DNA from: DATKPE01 sp035524335
Lineage (GTDB): Bacteria > Bacteroidota > Ignavibacteria > UBA10030 > SZUA-254
DNA: 59,998 nucleotides
Assembly (NCBI GenBank): GCA_035524335.1
Contig: DATKPE010000005.1
Location: forward strand, 1 to 59,998
Direction of reading: 5' to 3'
The notes under the pieces are model-generated. The model was not told where the DNA came from. It saw only the letters and a program-made list of their open reading frames with translations, and ran no database searches. The translations under genes and the position numbers were made by a program. Below, in pieces: positions 1 to 10,900 of the stretch; positions within the stretch are counted from its first letter, which is position 1; every line of letters begins with the position of its first letter.

Positions 1-67
1 AAAAGGAGAACTGCTAAATTGAAAGGGAGTAAACAGAGGAATTGAACCGATATCGCCGATAATTTAG

Positions 68-141
<74 letters not shown>

Positions 142-150
142 AATGACGGT

Positions 151-179
151 AAGTTAAGAAAATTTAGCCCTCTTATCAA
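151..179 (-). promoter_or_regulatory. Predicted sigma-70-type promoter of tRNA-Arg
   Basis: On the minus strand TTGATA (174-179) and TAACTT (151-156) are separated by exactly 17 bases. They lie about ten bases before the mature 5' end of the tRNA at 141. The spacing and position fit a tRNA promoter. The -10 hexamer is imperfect. Confidence 0.4.
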
Positions 180-261
180 CCCTCCCGCACGCATGAGAAT
201 TGCATCCTGCCATTCACCCATGCCTGTCATTAACGATTTTTATTGAGGATATCTCCGGACG

Positions 262-783
262 TTATTTTTCTTCCATCATGACCCTCTGAATTGTGAGGCG
301 CTTCATGGCGCGGGTCTGGCCCGAGAGCTGATATACTTCGTCGCCGCCCGCGAACGCTCCGACGATTCCACCCACCGCAAATCCGCCGGCGGCGCCGAGA
401 ATGCCGCTCCCGAATGCCACCGCACCGCGGCCAGGATCGTAGGAAAACCACTGGCCGGACGCTGATGCCGGCTGGGTATAGGCCACCGCTCCGATGATGG
501 CTCCCACCGCCGCACCTCCCAGGGCGCCGTACCCCGCTCCCGTCCAGAAGTGCGATTCCTTGTGTCGGAAAATAATGCCTATCGAGTCGATCGACCACGA
601 TACCATTTTACCGCCACAGCCGAGCGTGAGGACGCTGTCCTCCAGGGTATAGGGCGCGCACTCCGATAACGTATCGCCTCCGGCAAGCACCACATTCCAG
701 ACGCTCCTCTGAGCAGGTAAACTTGAAGGTGTTACAACAAGAAGAAGCCCTGCAAACCAGAATCCCGCAATTTTCCTTTGCAT
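262..783 (-). CDS. Exported glycine-zipper hypothetical protein
   Basis: This 173-residue protein begins with a good signal peptide (MQRKIAGFWFAGLLLVV..., probably cleaved after LPAQ near residue 25). A short region with several cysteines follows. Then come two glycine/alanine-rich hydrophobic stretches (about 83-103 and 121-145, with GALGGAAVGAIIGA and GGFAVGGIVGAFAGG) separated by an aromatic linker. Such GxxxG repeats are glycine zippers, which usually insert in or span a membrane. An excellent Shine-Dalgarno sequence (AAGGAGG) lies six bases before this ATG and fixes the start. No known family is recognised. It could be a small outer-membrane or periplasmic structural protein, but no function can be assigned. 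Confidence 0.75.
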   Translation of the reverse strand: MQRKIAGFWFAGLLLVVTPSSLPAQRSVWNVVLAGGDTLSECAPYTLEDSVLTLGCGGKMVSWSIDSIGIIFRHKESHFWTGAGYGALGGAAVGAIIGAVAYTQPASASGQWFSYDPGRGAVAFGSGILGAAGGFAVGGIVGAFAGGDEVYQLSGQTRAMKRLTIQRVMMEEK

Positions 784-975
784 GTTTTCCTCCTTGAGAG
801 AATCGGCACGGATTTCTTGGGATACTTGAACTCTCCTGAAAATTGGTTTTTACGTACTGTTTTCGATTAATCGCCCACGGATCGCGTACTGTGCGGCCGG
901 CTCTCTTCCTCCTGTTATAGATGATGTTTAAGGTAAGAAATTTTTTCTCAATTTTACCGGTTATGCTCACTCGTT

Positions 976-1814
976 TCACGGCTCCAGGGTGAACAGTTTC
1001 TTTCTCGGCGAATTAATTTCTGAAAACTCAGCACGGTAGTCGCAGACGCCATGCAGGGCTTTGATGTATTCGCCTTTAAGCGTATCACAGAGGTCGTCGG
1101 CATGATCGTCTTCACGATAACAGAAGAGACCGGGCCGGCCCGCGGAATCGACACAACCGCAGTTCTGAAGAACCGTTCGTATACTCTCGGGAACCGTACC
1201 ACCCGAAGATGCCATGACGAGATCGGACAATGCGCTCATCGGAGATTGAATGTCGGCGCCCGAACTGTCGCTCCAGGTTTCTGCGAACTCCCCGCCACTG
1301 CTATTGTGGGAGTTTGTGCCGACTTTATAGGGATGCGGAGGATAGACAATCCATGCGAGATCGGTAGGCATCTGATCCGGGGAAAATTGGTCCTTGTACG
1401 CTTTCCATCCGAGCGCATCCAGAATCCGGGTCCAGAGGATGTGGAATAGAACATCCTGGCGTTCTTTCAGCGCGATCCGGAGCCTCTGGTTCATCGATAC
1501 AACGGTGGGAACGATCCGGACCACCGCCCGGTCGACAATCCGCATCATCTCGTCCCGTTTCTCACCGGCGACGACCGGGATGGCAAGGCGGTACTTCCCG
1601 TTTTCGACAGTGATGATTTTGCGACTTAAGAGCGAGTCAAGCCGTACCTGCAATCCGCCGATGCCAAGCGGTTGGAGGTCGGCAAGTGTCGCTTCAGGAA
1701 TACAGCTATCGGCTATTTTTCTGCTGATCGGATCCGATGGAGCTGACTGGCATACGGCATTTTCCATGCGCAAACAACCAGACAGATCAATAATAAAATG
1801 CGTTTCAGACTCAT
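976..1814 (-). CDS. Hypothetical exported protein with an apparent one-base frameshift
   Basis: The ATG at 1814 follows GAGG by nine bases and opens a clear signal peptide (MSLKRILLLICLVVCAWKMP, then YAS-Q). This frame stops at 1713-1715, immediately after an AAAAA run (1716-1720 on the plus strand as TTTTT). The long downstream frame (IADSCIPEATLADLQPL... to the stop at 976) lies one base out of register. One extra A in that run would join the two into a single protein of about 279 residues. The body holds a winged-helix-like stretch, then a region with FHILWTRILDALGW, then a Cys-rich tail (NCGCVDS). I do not recognise the family. Without repair, the downstream frame could only start at a GTG near 1899 or at an internal ATG near 1768, with no signal peptide. 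Either the gene is broken, phase-variable, or there is a homopolymer sequencing error. Confidence 0.55.
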
Positions 1815-2032
1815 CAGAGTAATCCTCATCCCGGGAAAATTCTGGAATATACTTGTGTGAAATCGTTCGGAATGATAAGGCTGGCCGGCTATCTTTCACC
1901 CCACCACCCCGGAGGTTGAATGAACAGTAAATTTTCCCAGGAAGCTGATGCGGAAAAGGTACAGAATCAGGCCGGTAATGTCAACGAGATCAAGAGATCG
2001 CCAAACGAATTGATCCGTCTACACCCCTGCAT

Positions 2033-2069
2033 AAAAAAGCGGCCGCCGGCATGCATCTGCCGGGGCCGC
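2033..2069 (-). terminator. Intrinsic terminator after the first giant T9SS gene
   Basis: Read on the minus strand, a GC-rich inverted repeat (GCGGCC...CCGGC against GCCGGCGGCCGC) with an eight-base loop is followed directly by TTTTTT. It lies about 20 bases beyond the stop codon at 2092, as expected for a Rho-independent terminator. Confidence 0.85.
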
Positions 2070-2091
2070 CCGATCCATCCGGTGATCTTCT

Positions 2092-5000
2092 CTATTTCAC
2101 CACAACCAGTTTCCGCGAGGATGTAAATGACCCCGACTGCAGGCGATAAAAATAGACCCCGCTTCCGAGCGCGCCTGCGTCGAACCAGACCGTCCGGCTC
2201 CCCGCCCGCTCAAACCGGTCGACCAGCACCGCCACCTCCCTCCCGAGAAGGTCGAATACCCTGAGACTCACCCGCCCGTCGGCCGGCAGATCGTATTCGA
2301 TCACCGTCGTCGGGTTGAACGGATTGGGATAATTCTGCCTGAGCGCGTAGACAGTCGGTATCGCCCCGGGATCCCTGCTCCCATTGGGCGGCGGCGGAGG
2401 AATCTCGTTCCTCATGACAATCCGGATCCTGTTCGCCACTCCCCCCGCCGCCGATAAGATCAGTTTTCCGGGCCGGTCGGTCTTGACCCAGTACGCCCTG
2501 CCCGGGACAATGCTGTCGGACACCGCATACCCCTTTGCATATCCGAAAAACCCCGAGGTTGCCATTCCCGCCGGATCGGAACCGACCGACGTCACCGGGA
2601 TCACCGACGAGACCGAGCCGATCAGATTCCACCCCGCCGACACGCTTACCGAATCGCGTCCGCGGAAAATTCCCTCCAGCGGGACGGTTTGATTCCCCGC
2701 AAACCTCAGCCAGTACCCCGCACCGTTCCGCAGGGTATCCGCGACGGCATAGGTGTCGCTGTAGGTGAACGCCCGGCTCACCGCCGTCGGGAAGAGCCCC
2801 GCAACGCTGTATCCTCCCATCGTCACCGGCACCGCCACCATGTTCCATCCATCGTTGAGAACCAGCGGAATGATCGTATTGACCGCGAACACGACCCGCA
2901 GAAAATGCCCGGAGGTCACGTTCACAAACACATAGGCGGTATCGCTCCCGCTGAAAAGGCTGTCGACGAAGAGACTGTCGACATGGCAATCCTTGTTCGG
3001 CCGGAAGATGAAGCTCTGCGTGCCTCCATAGTTCACCATCACCGGACCGGGTGGCAGAACCGAGCCTTCGCCGTTCGTGATCACCGTGATCGCATACTGA
3101 TTGATCGCAAACGTGACCCGGATGGTGTGCCCCGTTGAAACGGCCGTGAAGGTGTACCCCGGCGTCACCGGCTGTGCGGACCCGTCGACGATTACGCTGT
3201 CGATGTGATATCCCGTTGCCGGCGTGAAGGAATAGGCCTGACTCCCACCATAATTAACGGTCACCGTTCCCGGCGGTGAAATCGATCCGTTCTGTCCGGC
3301 CGAAGCGGTAATCGGGTACGTGTTGATGGCGAACGAGACCCTGATCGTGTGATTTCCGGTCACCCCCGTAAATGTATACCCCGGCGAAGCGGTCTGGAGA
3401 ACGCCGTCGACGATGAGACTGTCGACGTGGTATCCCGTCGCCGGCGTGAAGGTGTAGGCCTGCCCGCCGCCGTACGCGACGCTCACCACTCCCGACGGAC
3501 TTATAGATCCGTTCAGACCCGAACCGGCAGTAATCGTGTACGTGTTGATCGCAAAAGTGACACGGATCGTGTGCGGTCCGGTGACGGCGCTGAATGTGTA
3601 CCCGGATCCCGCCGCCTGAACCGCCCCGTCGACAATCACGCTGTCGACATGGTATCCGGTCGCCGGAAGGAATGCATACGCCTGTGATCCGCCGTAACTC
3701 ACGGTCGTCGTTCCCGGTGGATTTATCGATCCGTTCGGTCCCGCGGTTGCCCCGATCGTGTACTGATTGATGGCGAACGTCACCCTGATGGTGTGATTGC
3801 CGGTCACCGTCGTAAATGTATAACCCGACGCGGTCGCCTGTACTGCCCCGTCGACGATGAGGCTGTCAACATGATATCCGGTAGCAGGGGTGAAAGTATA
3901 GCTCTGGCCTGAGCCGTATGTGACGATCGTCTGTCCGGCGGGGCTGATTGTCCCGTTTGCCCCCGCCGAGGAGGTGATCGAGAACTGATCGATCGCAAAT
4001 ACGGCTCGGAGTTGATGATCCGCAGATATGCCGGCGAAGGTATAACCGGCGGCGGAGTCGGTGTTCCTGACGCCATCGACCAGAAGGCTGTCGAGATGGT
4101 AGCCGATCGCGGGCGAGAAGGTGATCCTCGCCGAACTGCCGTACACGACGGTCGATACTCCGGACGGCGCGACCGATCCGTTCGGTCCGGACGAGGCCGT
4201 GATGGTGTACTGATTGATCGCAAAGACGACGCGCACCGTGCGGGCGGAAGTCACTCCGGAACAGGTGTACGATCCGGCCGGAGGCTGGCTGACGCCGTCG
4301 ACGATGAGGCTGTCGACATGATAGCCGGTATTCGGGCTGAAGGTGAACGTCTGACTCCCGCCGTAGGTGACGAGCACCTGCCCGGAGGGAGTGATGGTCC
4401 CGTTCGCACCTGCCGTGGCTGTGATCGGATACTGATTGATCCTGAACACTGCACGGATGGAATGCCCCGACGTCACGAACGGAAAGGTATACGTGCTGTC
4501 GCTCCCGGCAAAGAGACCGTCAACGATCAGGCTGTCGACGTGGTAACCGGTCGCCGGCAACATGGTATATGTCTGCGCGCCGCCGTAGTTCACGGAAACA
4601 GTCCCCGACGGACTAATCCCCCCGTTCGGTCCCGCTGTCGAGGTGATTGCATACTGATTGATGAGAAATGAGACTCGTATCGTATGATTCGCGACGACAT
4701 TGCTGAAGGTATAGGCGGTGTCCGGGGAAACCGGAAGACCGTCGACGACCAGACTGTCGACGTGATACCCCGTCGCCGGCACCAGCGAGAACGACTGCGA
4801 CGAACCGTAACTGACGCTGACCGGCCCGAGGGGACTGATCGTCCCGTTTGCACCGGCCGAGGAAGTGATCGTGAAGTGGTTGATCGCAAAGGTCACGCGG
4901 ATGGTGTGTGCGGCGACCACCCCGGTGAACGTATAGCTCGACGCAACGGCCTGGCTGATGCCGTCGACCGTAAGACTGCCGACGTGATAGCCGGTCGATG

Positions 5001-7569
5001 GCGTGAACGTGAAGGTCTGGCTCCCGCCGTAACTGACCATAACCGTCCCCTGCGGCGCAATCGATCCGTTGGTGCCCGCGGAGGCGGTGATGGCATACTG
5101 GTTGATCGCGAAGACCGCGCGGATGGAATGGGAAGCGGTGATCGCCGAAAATGTATAGGTCGCCGCCGGTGTGACCGCAACACCGTCGACCAGCAGGCTG
5201 TCGATGTGATAGCCGGTGCCCGGCGTGATCGTGAAGGTCTTCGAACTGCCGTAATTCACCGTTACCGGACCGGCCGGTTTGACGGTTCCGTTCGGTCCCG
5301 CGGCGGTCGTGATCGTGTACTGGTCGATGCGAAAGACCGCCCGGATGGCATGGTTCGCGGTCACCGAAGAAAACTGATAGGCCGTGTCGGCTGCAACCGG
5401 GACCCCGTCGATCAGAAGACTGTCGACATGGTAGCCCGTCGACGGCCTGATCGCATAGCTTTGGGTTCCCCCGTAATCGACTGCGACCGAACCGGCCGGA
5501 ACGATCGCGCCGTTCGAACCGGCGGAGGAGGTGATCGTATACTGATCGATACTGAAGTGAGCGCCGATGGAATGCGGCCCGGTCACGTCGGTGAACAGAT
5601 ACTGGCCGCCCGCACCGATTTCTGTCCCGTCGACCCTGAGACTGTCGGTATGATAGGTGGGATCCGGCCGGATGAGAAAGCTCTGCGAAAAGCCGTACCC
5701 GACCGGCACCGGACCGGCAGGCGAGATGGAACCGTTGGAACCTGCGGAGGCCGTGATCATCTGCGGCGCCGCGACGGGGAGAGGCAGGTTCCAGATGCCG
5801 TCTCCCATCGTGCCGGCAAACAGTTCCGGCGTGTTTCCTGCCGGCGCCGGGGGCACGGCAAGGAACGTCGCGACCGGAGCGGAGGTGAGACCCGTGCCCG
5901 CCCAGTCGGCTCCGTTGTCCGTCGAGAGCATCACATCGGCGTCCGTTGCGGCATAGATGGCCGGGCCGAAGAGGGCGACATTATAGACATTCACACCCGC
6001 GAGAGCTGTCGATGTCCAGGTTGAACCGCCGTCGGTCGATTCATACAGCCCGCCGTCGGTGGCCGCAAACAGCACTCCGGTCCCCGGAGCGAGTCCGAAT
6101 ACATAGGTATCCGCAAGTCCCGCCGCGCTCCAGGTGATGCCGTTGTCCGTCGAGCGGAAAAGACCCGATGGTGTACCGGCGAAGAGATACTTCCCGGAGA
6201 AGCTGAGAGAAGTGATGCCGGCGAGACCGGAGGCCGTCCACGACGATCCCTCGTCGGTCGAGACGAAAACCCCGTTCGCTGCGGAGCCGGCCATAACAAT
6301 AACGCCGCCGGTCCCGGAGGGTACGGAAGCCAGAGCGTCGATGGCAACTGAGGATAATCCGGCGGCCTGCCAGGTTGCTCCGCTGTCGGTCGACCTGAAC
6401 ACACCGGCATTTGTCCCGGCCAGCAGTGTCGGGAGACCGCCGTTGACGTTCGCATTCAGGGAAAGGATCGAATCATTCCCCACCCCGCGCAAACCATTGT
6501 TGAGCGCCTGCCAGACCGTTCCATCCGGCCCTGCGCCGAAGAAGCCCCCGCCCTGTGTGCCTGCAAAGAGGGCAGTACTGCCGGTTGTGCTCCCGGCGAA
6601 CGCGAGCGAACCGATAAATCCATTCGCGAGACCTGACGAAACGGGAACCCAGTCGACGCCCGCATCCGACGAGACAAAAATTCCGTTATCCGTCCCGGCA
6701 AAGACATTCGCGCCGCCCGCCGCAATTGCGTAGGCGTTCGTTCCCGTGAGACCTGAGGCGCCCCATGTCGTACCGGCATCCGTCGAGAGAAGCACGCCCT
6801 GAGCTGTGCCCGCGAGGAGATTGGGTCCTTCCGCTGTCAGCGAAAATACGTACGAATCGGGAATCACGGGGCCGTTCCAGGTCGCTCCGGTATCGGAGGA
6901 GACGTATATCCCTCCCGGTGTTCCGGCGTACGTATTGCCGCCGGCGAACCAGAAGGAGGAGACATACCCGACCGACAGGCCTGTCGGATTCCAGGTGATG
7001 CCGTTATCGGGAGATATCACCACACCGCCGTCGGTCCCGGCAAAGACATGGCCGAACGGATCGACGCCGAGCGACGAGATGTACGACACCCCGGCCGGAT
7101 TCCAGCTTCCGCCCTGATCAGTCGATAGAAACACACCGCCGTCGGTCCCGGCCAGAAGGTTCGGTCCCGCGACGGCGAGTGACGTCACAAACTGATCGGT
7201 CAGCCCGCTGCCGGCCGGGCTCCAGGTCGCTCCGCTGTCGGTCGAGACAAGAATTCCGTCTCCCCATGTGCCGGCATAGAGGCCGGTTCCGCCGCCTGCG
7301 GGGCCGAAACAGAGCGAATAGACGTTCAGCCCGGCCGACCCCAGGTTCGCACCGGCCCACCCGCCCCCCTTCGAGGTGAAGCGGTAGATGCCTCCGGCCC
7401 ACGTTCCGCCGAAGAGTTCCGTCCCTCCACTGCCCGGCACAACGGCGACCGCCTGCACGACGCCGCCGACCGGGCCGCTGGCGTGCGCCCAGTCCGCGCC
7501 GATCGACTGCTGAAGAGGAGCGAACAGAATTCCCGCCGCGGCACAGATTACCCATAATCGGTTGACCAT
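2092..7569 (-). CDS. Giant T9SS-secreted protein: beta-propeller plus 13 InlB-B-like repeats
   Basis: The product is 1825 residues, counted from the ATG at 7569, which follows GGAGAGGGG and opens a signal peptide (MVNRLWVICAAAGILFAPLQ). Residues of roughly 25-620 are YCF48/BNR-type propeller blades, recognisable by repeated LAGTxxGVFxSTDxGxxW. Then come 13 tandem repeats of 74 residues of the bacterial InlB-B-like class (core GYHVDSLIVDG, YTF, HTIRVTFAINQY), each probably a small beta-sandwich. A linker of about 130 residues with two GWN(M/L) repeats precedes a C-terminal sorting domain containing QNYPNPFNPTT and ending in RKLVVVK. That domain is the signal for export through the outer membrane by type IX secretion. 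The role is inferred to be at the cell surface, adhesive or structural. It is a paralogue of the next upstream gene. No T9SS machinery gene lies in the window. Confidence 0.85.
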   Translation of the reverse strand: MVNRLWVICAAAGILFAPLQQSIGADWAHASGPVGGVVQAVAVVPGSGGTELFGGTWAGGIYRFTSKGGGWAGANLGSAGLNVYSLCFGPAGGGTGLYAGTWGDGILVSTDSGATWSPAGSGLTDQFVTSLAVAGPNLLAGTDGGVFLSTDQGGSWNPAGVSYISSLGVDPFGHVFAGTDGGVVISPDNGITWNPTGLSVGYVSSFWFAGGNTYAGTPGGIYVSSDTGATWNGPVIPDSYVFSLTAEGPNLLAGTAQGVLLSTDAGTTWGASGLTGTNAYAIAAGGANVFAGTDNGIFVSSDAGVDWVPVSSGLANGFIGSLAFAGSTTGSTALFAGTQGGGFFGAGPDGTVWQALNNGLRGVGNDSILSLNANVNGGLPTLLAGTNAGVFRSTDSGATWQAAGLSSVAIDALASVPSGTGGVIVMAGSAANGVFVSTDEGSSWTASGLAGITSLSFSGKYLFAGTPSGLFRSTDNGITWSAAGLADTYVFGLAPGTGVLFAATDGGLYESTDGGSTWTSTALAGVNVYNVALFGPAIYAATDADVMLSTDNGADWAGTGLTSAPVATFLAVPPAPAGNTPELFAGTMGDGIWNLPLPVAAPQMITASAGSNGSISPAGPVPVGYGFSQSFLIRPDPTYHTDSLRVDGTEIGAGGQYLFTDVTGPHSIGAHFSIDQYTITSSAGSNGAIVPAGSVAVDYGGTQSYAIRPSTGYHVDSLLIDGVPVAADTAYQFSSVTANHAIRAVFRIDQYTITTAAGPNGTVKPAGPVTVNYGSSKTFTITPGTGYHIDSLLVDGVAVTPAATYTFSAITASHSIRAVFAINQYAITASAGTNGSIAPQGTVMVSYGGSQTFTFTPSTGYHVGSLTVDGISQAVASSYTFTGVVAAHTIRVTFAINHFTITSSAGANGTISPLGPVSVSYGSSQSFSLVPATGYHVDSLVVDGLPVSPDTAYTFSNVVANHTIRVSFLINQYAITSTAGPNGGISPSGTVSVNYGGAQTYTMLPATGYHVDSLIVDGLFAGSDSTYTFPFVTSGHSIRAVFRINQYPITATAGANGTITPSGQVLVTYGGSQTFTFSPNTGYHVDSLIVDGVSQPPAGSYTCSGVTSARTVRVVFAINQYTITASSGPNGSVAPSGVSTVVYGSSARITFSPAIGYHLDSLLVDGVRNTDSAAGYTFAGISADHQLRAVFAIDQFSITSSAGANGTISPAGQTIVTYGSGQSYTFTPATGYHVDSLIVDGAVQATASGYTFTTVTGNHTIRVTFAINQYTIGATAGPNGSINPPGTTTVSYGGSQAYAFLPATGYHVDSVIVDGAVQAAGSGYTFSAVTGPHTIRVTFAINTYTITAGSGLNGSISPSGVVSVAYGGGQAYTFTPATGYHVDSLIVDGVLQTASPGYTFTGVTGNHTIRVSFAINTYPITASAGQNGSISPPGTVTVNYGGSQAYSFTPATGYHIDSVIVDGSAQPVTPGYTFTAVSTGHTIRVTFAINQYAITVITNGEGSVLPPGPVMVNYGGTQSFIFRPNKDCHVDSLFVDSLFSGSDTAYVFVNVTSGHFLRVVFAVNTIIPLVLNDGWNMVAVPVTMGGYSVAGLFPTAVSRAFTYSDTYAVADTLRNGAGYWLRFAGNQTVPLEGIFRGRDSVSVSAGWNLIGSVSSVIPVTSVGSDPAGMATSGFFGYAKGYAVSDSIVPGRAYWVKTDRPGKLILSAAGGVANRIRIVMRNEIPPPPPNGSRDPGAIPTVYALRQNYPNPFNPTTVIEYDLPADGRVSLRVFDLLGREVAVLVDRFERAGSRTVWFDAGALGSGVYFYRLQSGSFTSSRKLVVVK
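2875..5763 (-). repeat. 13 x 222-bp coding tandem repeat
   Basis: Thirteen consecutive 222-bp units encode the 74-residue InlB-B-like repeats of the first giant gene. The period is visible from recurring DNA such as the reverse complement of GATGGTGTG and of CTGTCGAC. Units are clearly related but diverged from each other much more than those in the neighbouring gene's array. Confidence 0.85.
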
Positions 7570-7750
7570 AACCCCTCTCCGTATTTTTAATTTCGAATGA
7601 TTGTCTGCAATCACCGTTTCCGATCTCCTCCGTCCGCCCCGCCAGATCACACGCTCCTGAGAAGGATGCATTCCCGCCTGAGACACAAATGCCCGTCGCG
7701 AGGGTGCGTCCGGTTTCGCGCATCCAGACAGGCAATGAGAAAGAACGCAG

Positions 7751-7768
7751 ACCTGTTAACATACAGGT
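7751..7768. promoter_or_regulatory. Perfect short dyad upstream of the first giant T9SS gene
   Basis: ACCTGT and ACAGGT form perfect six-base arms around the six-base spacer TAACAT in the 295-base region between the two giant genes. It could be an operator or part of a promoter region. I find no convincing -35/-10 pair near it, and nothing else is visible in this gap besides the upstream gene's terminator. Confidence 0.25.
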
Positions 7769-7864
7769 TCAGTGATCCGTATCCATAATTATATCGGCAC
7801 ACGGCGAAAAAACTTTAGGGGGATGACAGGGGGTTCCGCCGCGCGCAATCAGAGGAAATACAAT

Positions 7865-7919
7865 AAAAAACCCGGCGGGGATATCCGCCGGGTCCGGTCG
7901 CTCCCGCAATCCGTGGGAG
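7865..7919 (-). terminator. Tandem-hairpin terminator after the second giant T9SS gene
   Basis: On the minus strand a first hairpin (GCTCCC...GGGAGC, 7900-7920) touches the stop codon. A second, stronger hairpin (ACCCGGCGG ATAT CCCCGCCGGGT, about 7871-7893) is followed by TTTTTTATT. The second has all the features of an intrinsic terminator. Confidence 0.85.
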
Positions 7920-10900
7920 CTACCTGAGGACCGTGAATTTCCGGGTGGCGCTGAAGCTCCCCGCCTGAAGCCTGTAGAAATAGACCCCGCTCCCGAGCTG
8001 AGAGCAGTCGACCACGACCGACTTTCTCCCGGCCTGCTGGAACTGGTTCACGACAACGGCGACCTCGCGCCCGAGGATATCATAGACGACAAGCCGCACC
8101 TCCCCCGACGCCGGCAGATCGTAATTGACGACAGTCGACGGGTTGAATGGATTGGGATAATTCTGGGCAAGCGCGTAGACAGCCGGTATTGCGGCCGGAT
8201 CCTCGTTCCCTTCGGGCGGTCTTGGCGGCTTTTCGGACGTCGCGACAATTCTGATCCGGCCGGCGATCCCGGAATTCTGCGCAAAGACCAGCATCGCCGC
8301 CCGGTCGGCCTTGACCCAGTACCCCTTCCCCGGCCTGATGCTGTCGCTTACGGCATAACCGGTCTGGTATCCGAAGAACGGCGAGAGAGTTATGCCGCCG
8401 GGAATCGATATCACCTGAAGCGGTGTAATCGCGCCGGACACCGATCCGATCATGTTCCAGCCGGCCTGCACATTCAACGTCTCGGCCAGGATGTTCCCTC
8501 CGGTCATGTGCACGGTCTGTTTCCCGCTGAACCGTACCCAGTACCCGATACCCGGCGCAAGCGGATCTGCGGTCTGGTACGCACCCTGATAGAAAAAGGC
8601 GCTTGATATTGCGGTCGGAAAGACCGACGCCTTCAGATACTGCGGCATCGTCACCGGCACCGAGACAAGGTTCCAGCCGTCCGTTATTCCCAGGTCGAGA
8701 GCGATCGTCAGGCTGAAGACCGCCCGGAGCGTATGATCGACGGTGACGCCCGAAAATGCGTAGACGCTGTCTGTCCCCGCCATCGCCCCGTCGACGATGA
8801 CGCTGTCGATGTGGCACCCCGGATCGGGTCTCATCGTGAAACTCTGTCCCGACCCGTAATTCACCATGATCGTCCCCGAAGGAATCACACTGCCGTGCGG
8901 GCCGGCGCTCGCCGTGATCGCGCACCGGATGATGGTGTAGACGACCCGGATCGTGTGGTTCGACGCGATGCCGGAGAATGTGTACCCCGCCGCCGAGTCG
9001 GTGTTCTGCACCCCGTCCACGATGAGACTGTCAAGATGATATCCCGTCCCGGGCGTGAACGTCAGCCGCAGGGCTGAACCATAATTCACCGCTATGGCGC
9101 CGGAGGGATTGATGGTCCCGTTCGCCCCGCTCGTTGCGGTGATGGTGAACTGATTGATCCGGTATGTCGTCCGGATGATGTGATTCGTCGTGACATTTGT
9201 GAACGTGTACCCCGCCGTGGAATCGACGTTCCGTATTCCATCCACGATCAGACTGTCGAGGTGATATCCGGTCGATGGACTGAACGTGAACCTCTGCCCG
9301 CCTCCGTAATTGACGCCGATACCGCCGGACGGTGTTATCGTTCCATTCGGCCCGCTTGTCGCAGTTATCGTGAACTGATTCACCGCATACGTCGTCCGGA
9401 TGGTATGATTCGCCGTGACATTTATGAACGTATACCCCGCCGTGGAATCGACGTTCCGTATTCCATCCACAATCAGACTGTCGAGATGATACCCGTTCGA
9501 TGGACTGAATGTGAACCTCTGCCCGCCTCCATAATTGACGCCGATACTGCCGGACGGTGTTATCGCTCCATTCGGCCCGCTTGTCGCAGTTATCGTAAAC
9601 TGATTCACCGCATACGTCGTCCGGATGGTATGATTCGCCGTGACATTTGTGAACGTGTACCCCGCCGTGGAATCGACGTTCCGTATTCCATCCACAATCA
9701 GACTGTCGAGATGATACCCGTTCGATGGACTGAATGTGAACCTCTGCCCGCCTCCGTAATTGACGCCGATACTGCCGGACGGTGTTATCGCTCCATTCGG
9801 CCCGCTTGTCGCCATTATCGTGAACTGATTCACCGCATACGTCGTCCGGATGGTATGATTGGTCGAGACATTTGTGAATGTATACCCCGCTATGGAATCC
9901 GTGTTCCGTATTCCATCCACGAGCAGACTGTCGAGGTGATACCCGGTCGATGGACTGAATGTCACCCTGAGCGACGAGCCATAATTAACCTGTGAAATAC
10001 CCGATGGACTGATGGTTCCATTTGGTCCGCTTGTCGCCGTTATTGTGAACTGATTCACCGCATACGTCGTCCGGATGGTGTGATTCGTCGTTACGTTCGC
10101 AAAGGTATATCCTGTCGCCGAATCGGTGTTCTGCACTCCGTCGACAATCAGACTGTCGAGATGATATCCGGTCGATGGACTGAATGTCACCCTGAGCGAC
10201 GATCCGTATCCGATCTGCGTAATGCCCGATGGACTGATTGTTCCGTTCGATCCGCTGGTCGCCGTGATCGTGAACAGATTCACCGCATACGTCGTCCGGA
10301 TGGTGTGATTCGCCGTGACGTTCGTAAAAGTATATCCGGTCGCCGAATCAGTATTCTGCACTCCGTCGACAATCAGACTGTCGAGATGATATCCGGTCGA
10401 TGGACTGAATGTCACCCTGAGTGACGATCCGAGACTGACCTGCGTGATTCCCGACGGACTGATGGTTCCGTTCGGTCCGCTTGTCGCCGTTATCGTGTAT
10501 TGATTGATCGCATACGTCGTCCGGATGGTATGATTGGTCGTGACATTTGTGAATGTATACCCCGCTATGGAATCCGTGTTCCGTATTCCATCCACGAGTA
10601 GACTGTCGAGGTGATATCCGGTCGATGGACTGAACGTCAGTCTCAGCGACGAGCCGTAATTGACCTGTGAAATGCCCGATGGACTGATGGTTCCGTTCGG
10701 TCCGCTTGTCGCCGTTATCGTGTACTGATTGATCGCATACGTTGTCCTGATGGTATGATTCGTTGTTATGTTCGAAAAGGTATATCCTGTCGTCGAATCG
10801 GTGTTCCGTATGCCGTCCACGATCAGACTGTCGAGGTGATATCCGGTCGATGGACTGAACGTCAGTCTCAGCGACGATCCGTACCCGGCCTGCGTGACGC

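Noticed and set aside
1920..2126. 68-codon plus-strand frame with GGAGG five bases before its ATG
   Set aside because: It runs through the strong minus-strand terminator and into the coding end of the giant gene, its composition is not protein-like after about 30 codons, and no clear promoter precedes it. The SD match alone is not enough.
4684..6024. Long frames antisense to the repeat arrays (also 12543-14105 and others)
   Set aside because: They are Arg/Asp/Gly-rich shadows created by the regular codon pattern of high-GC tandem repeats and have no start signals or recognisable domains.
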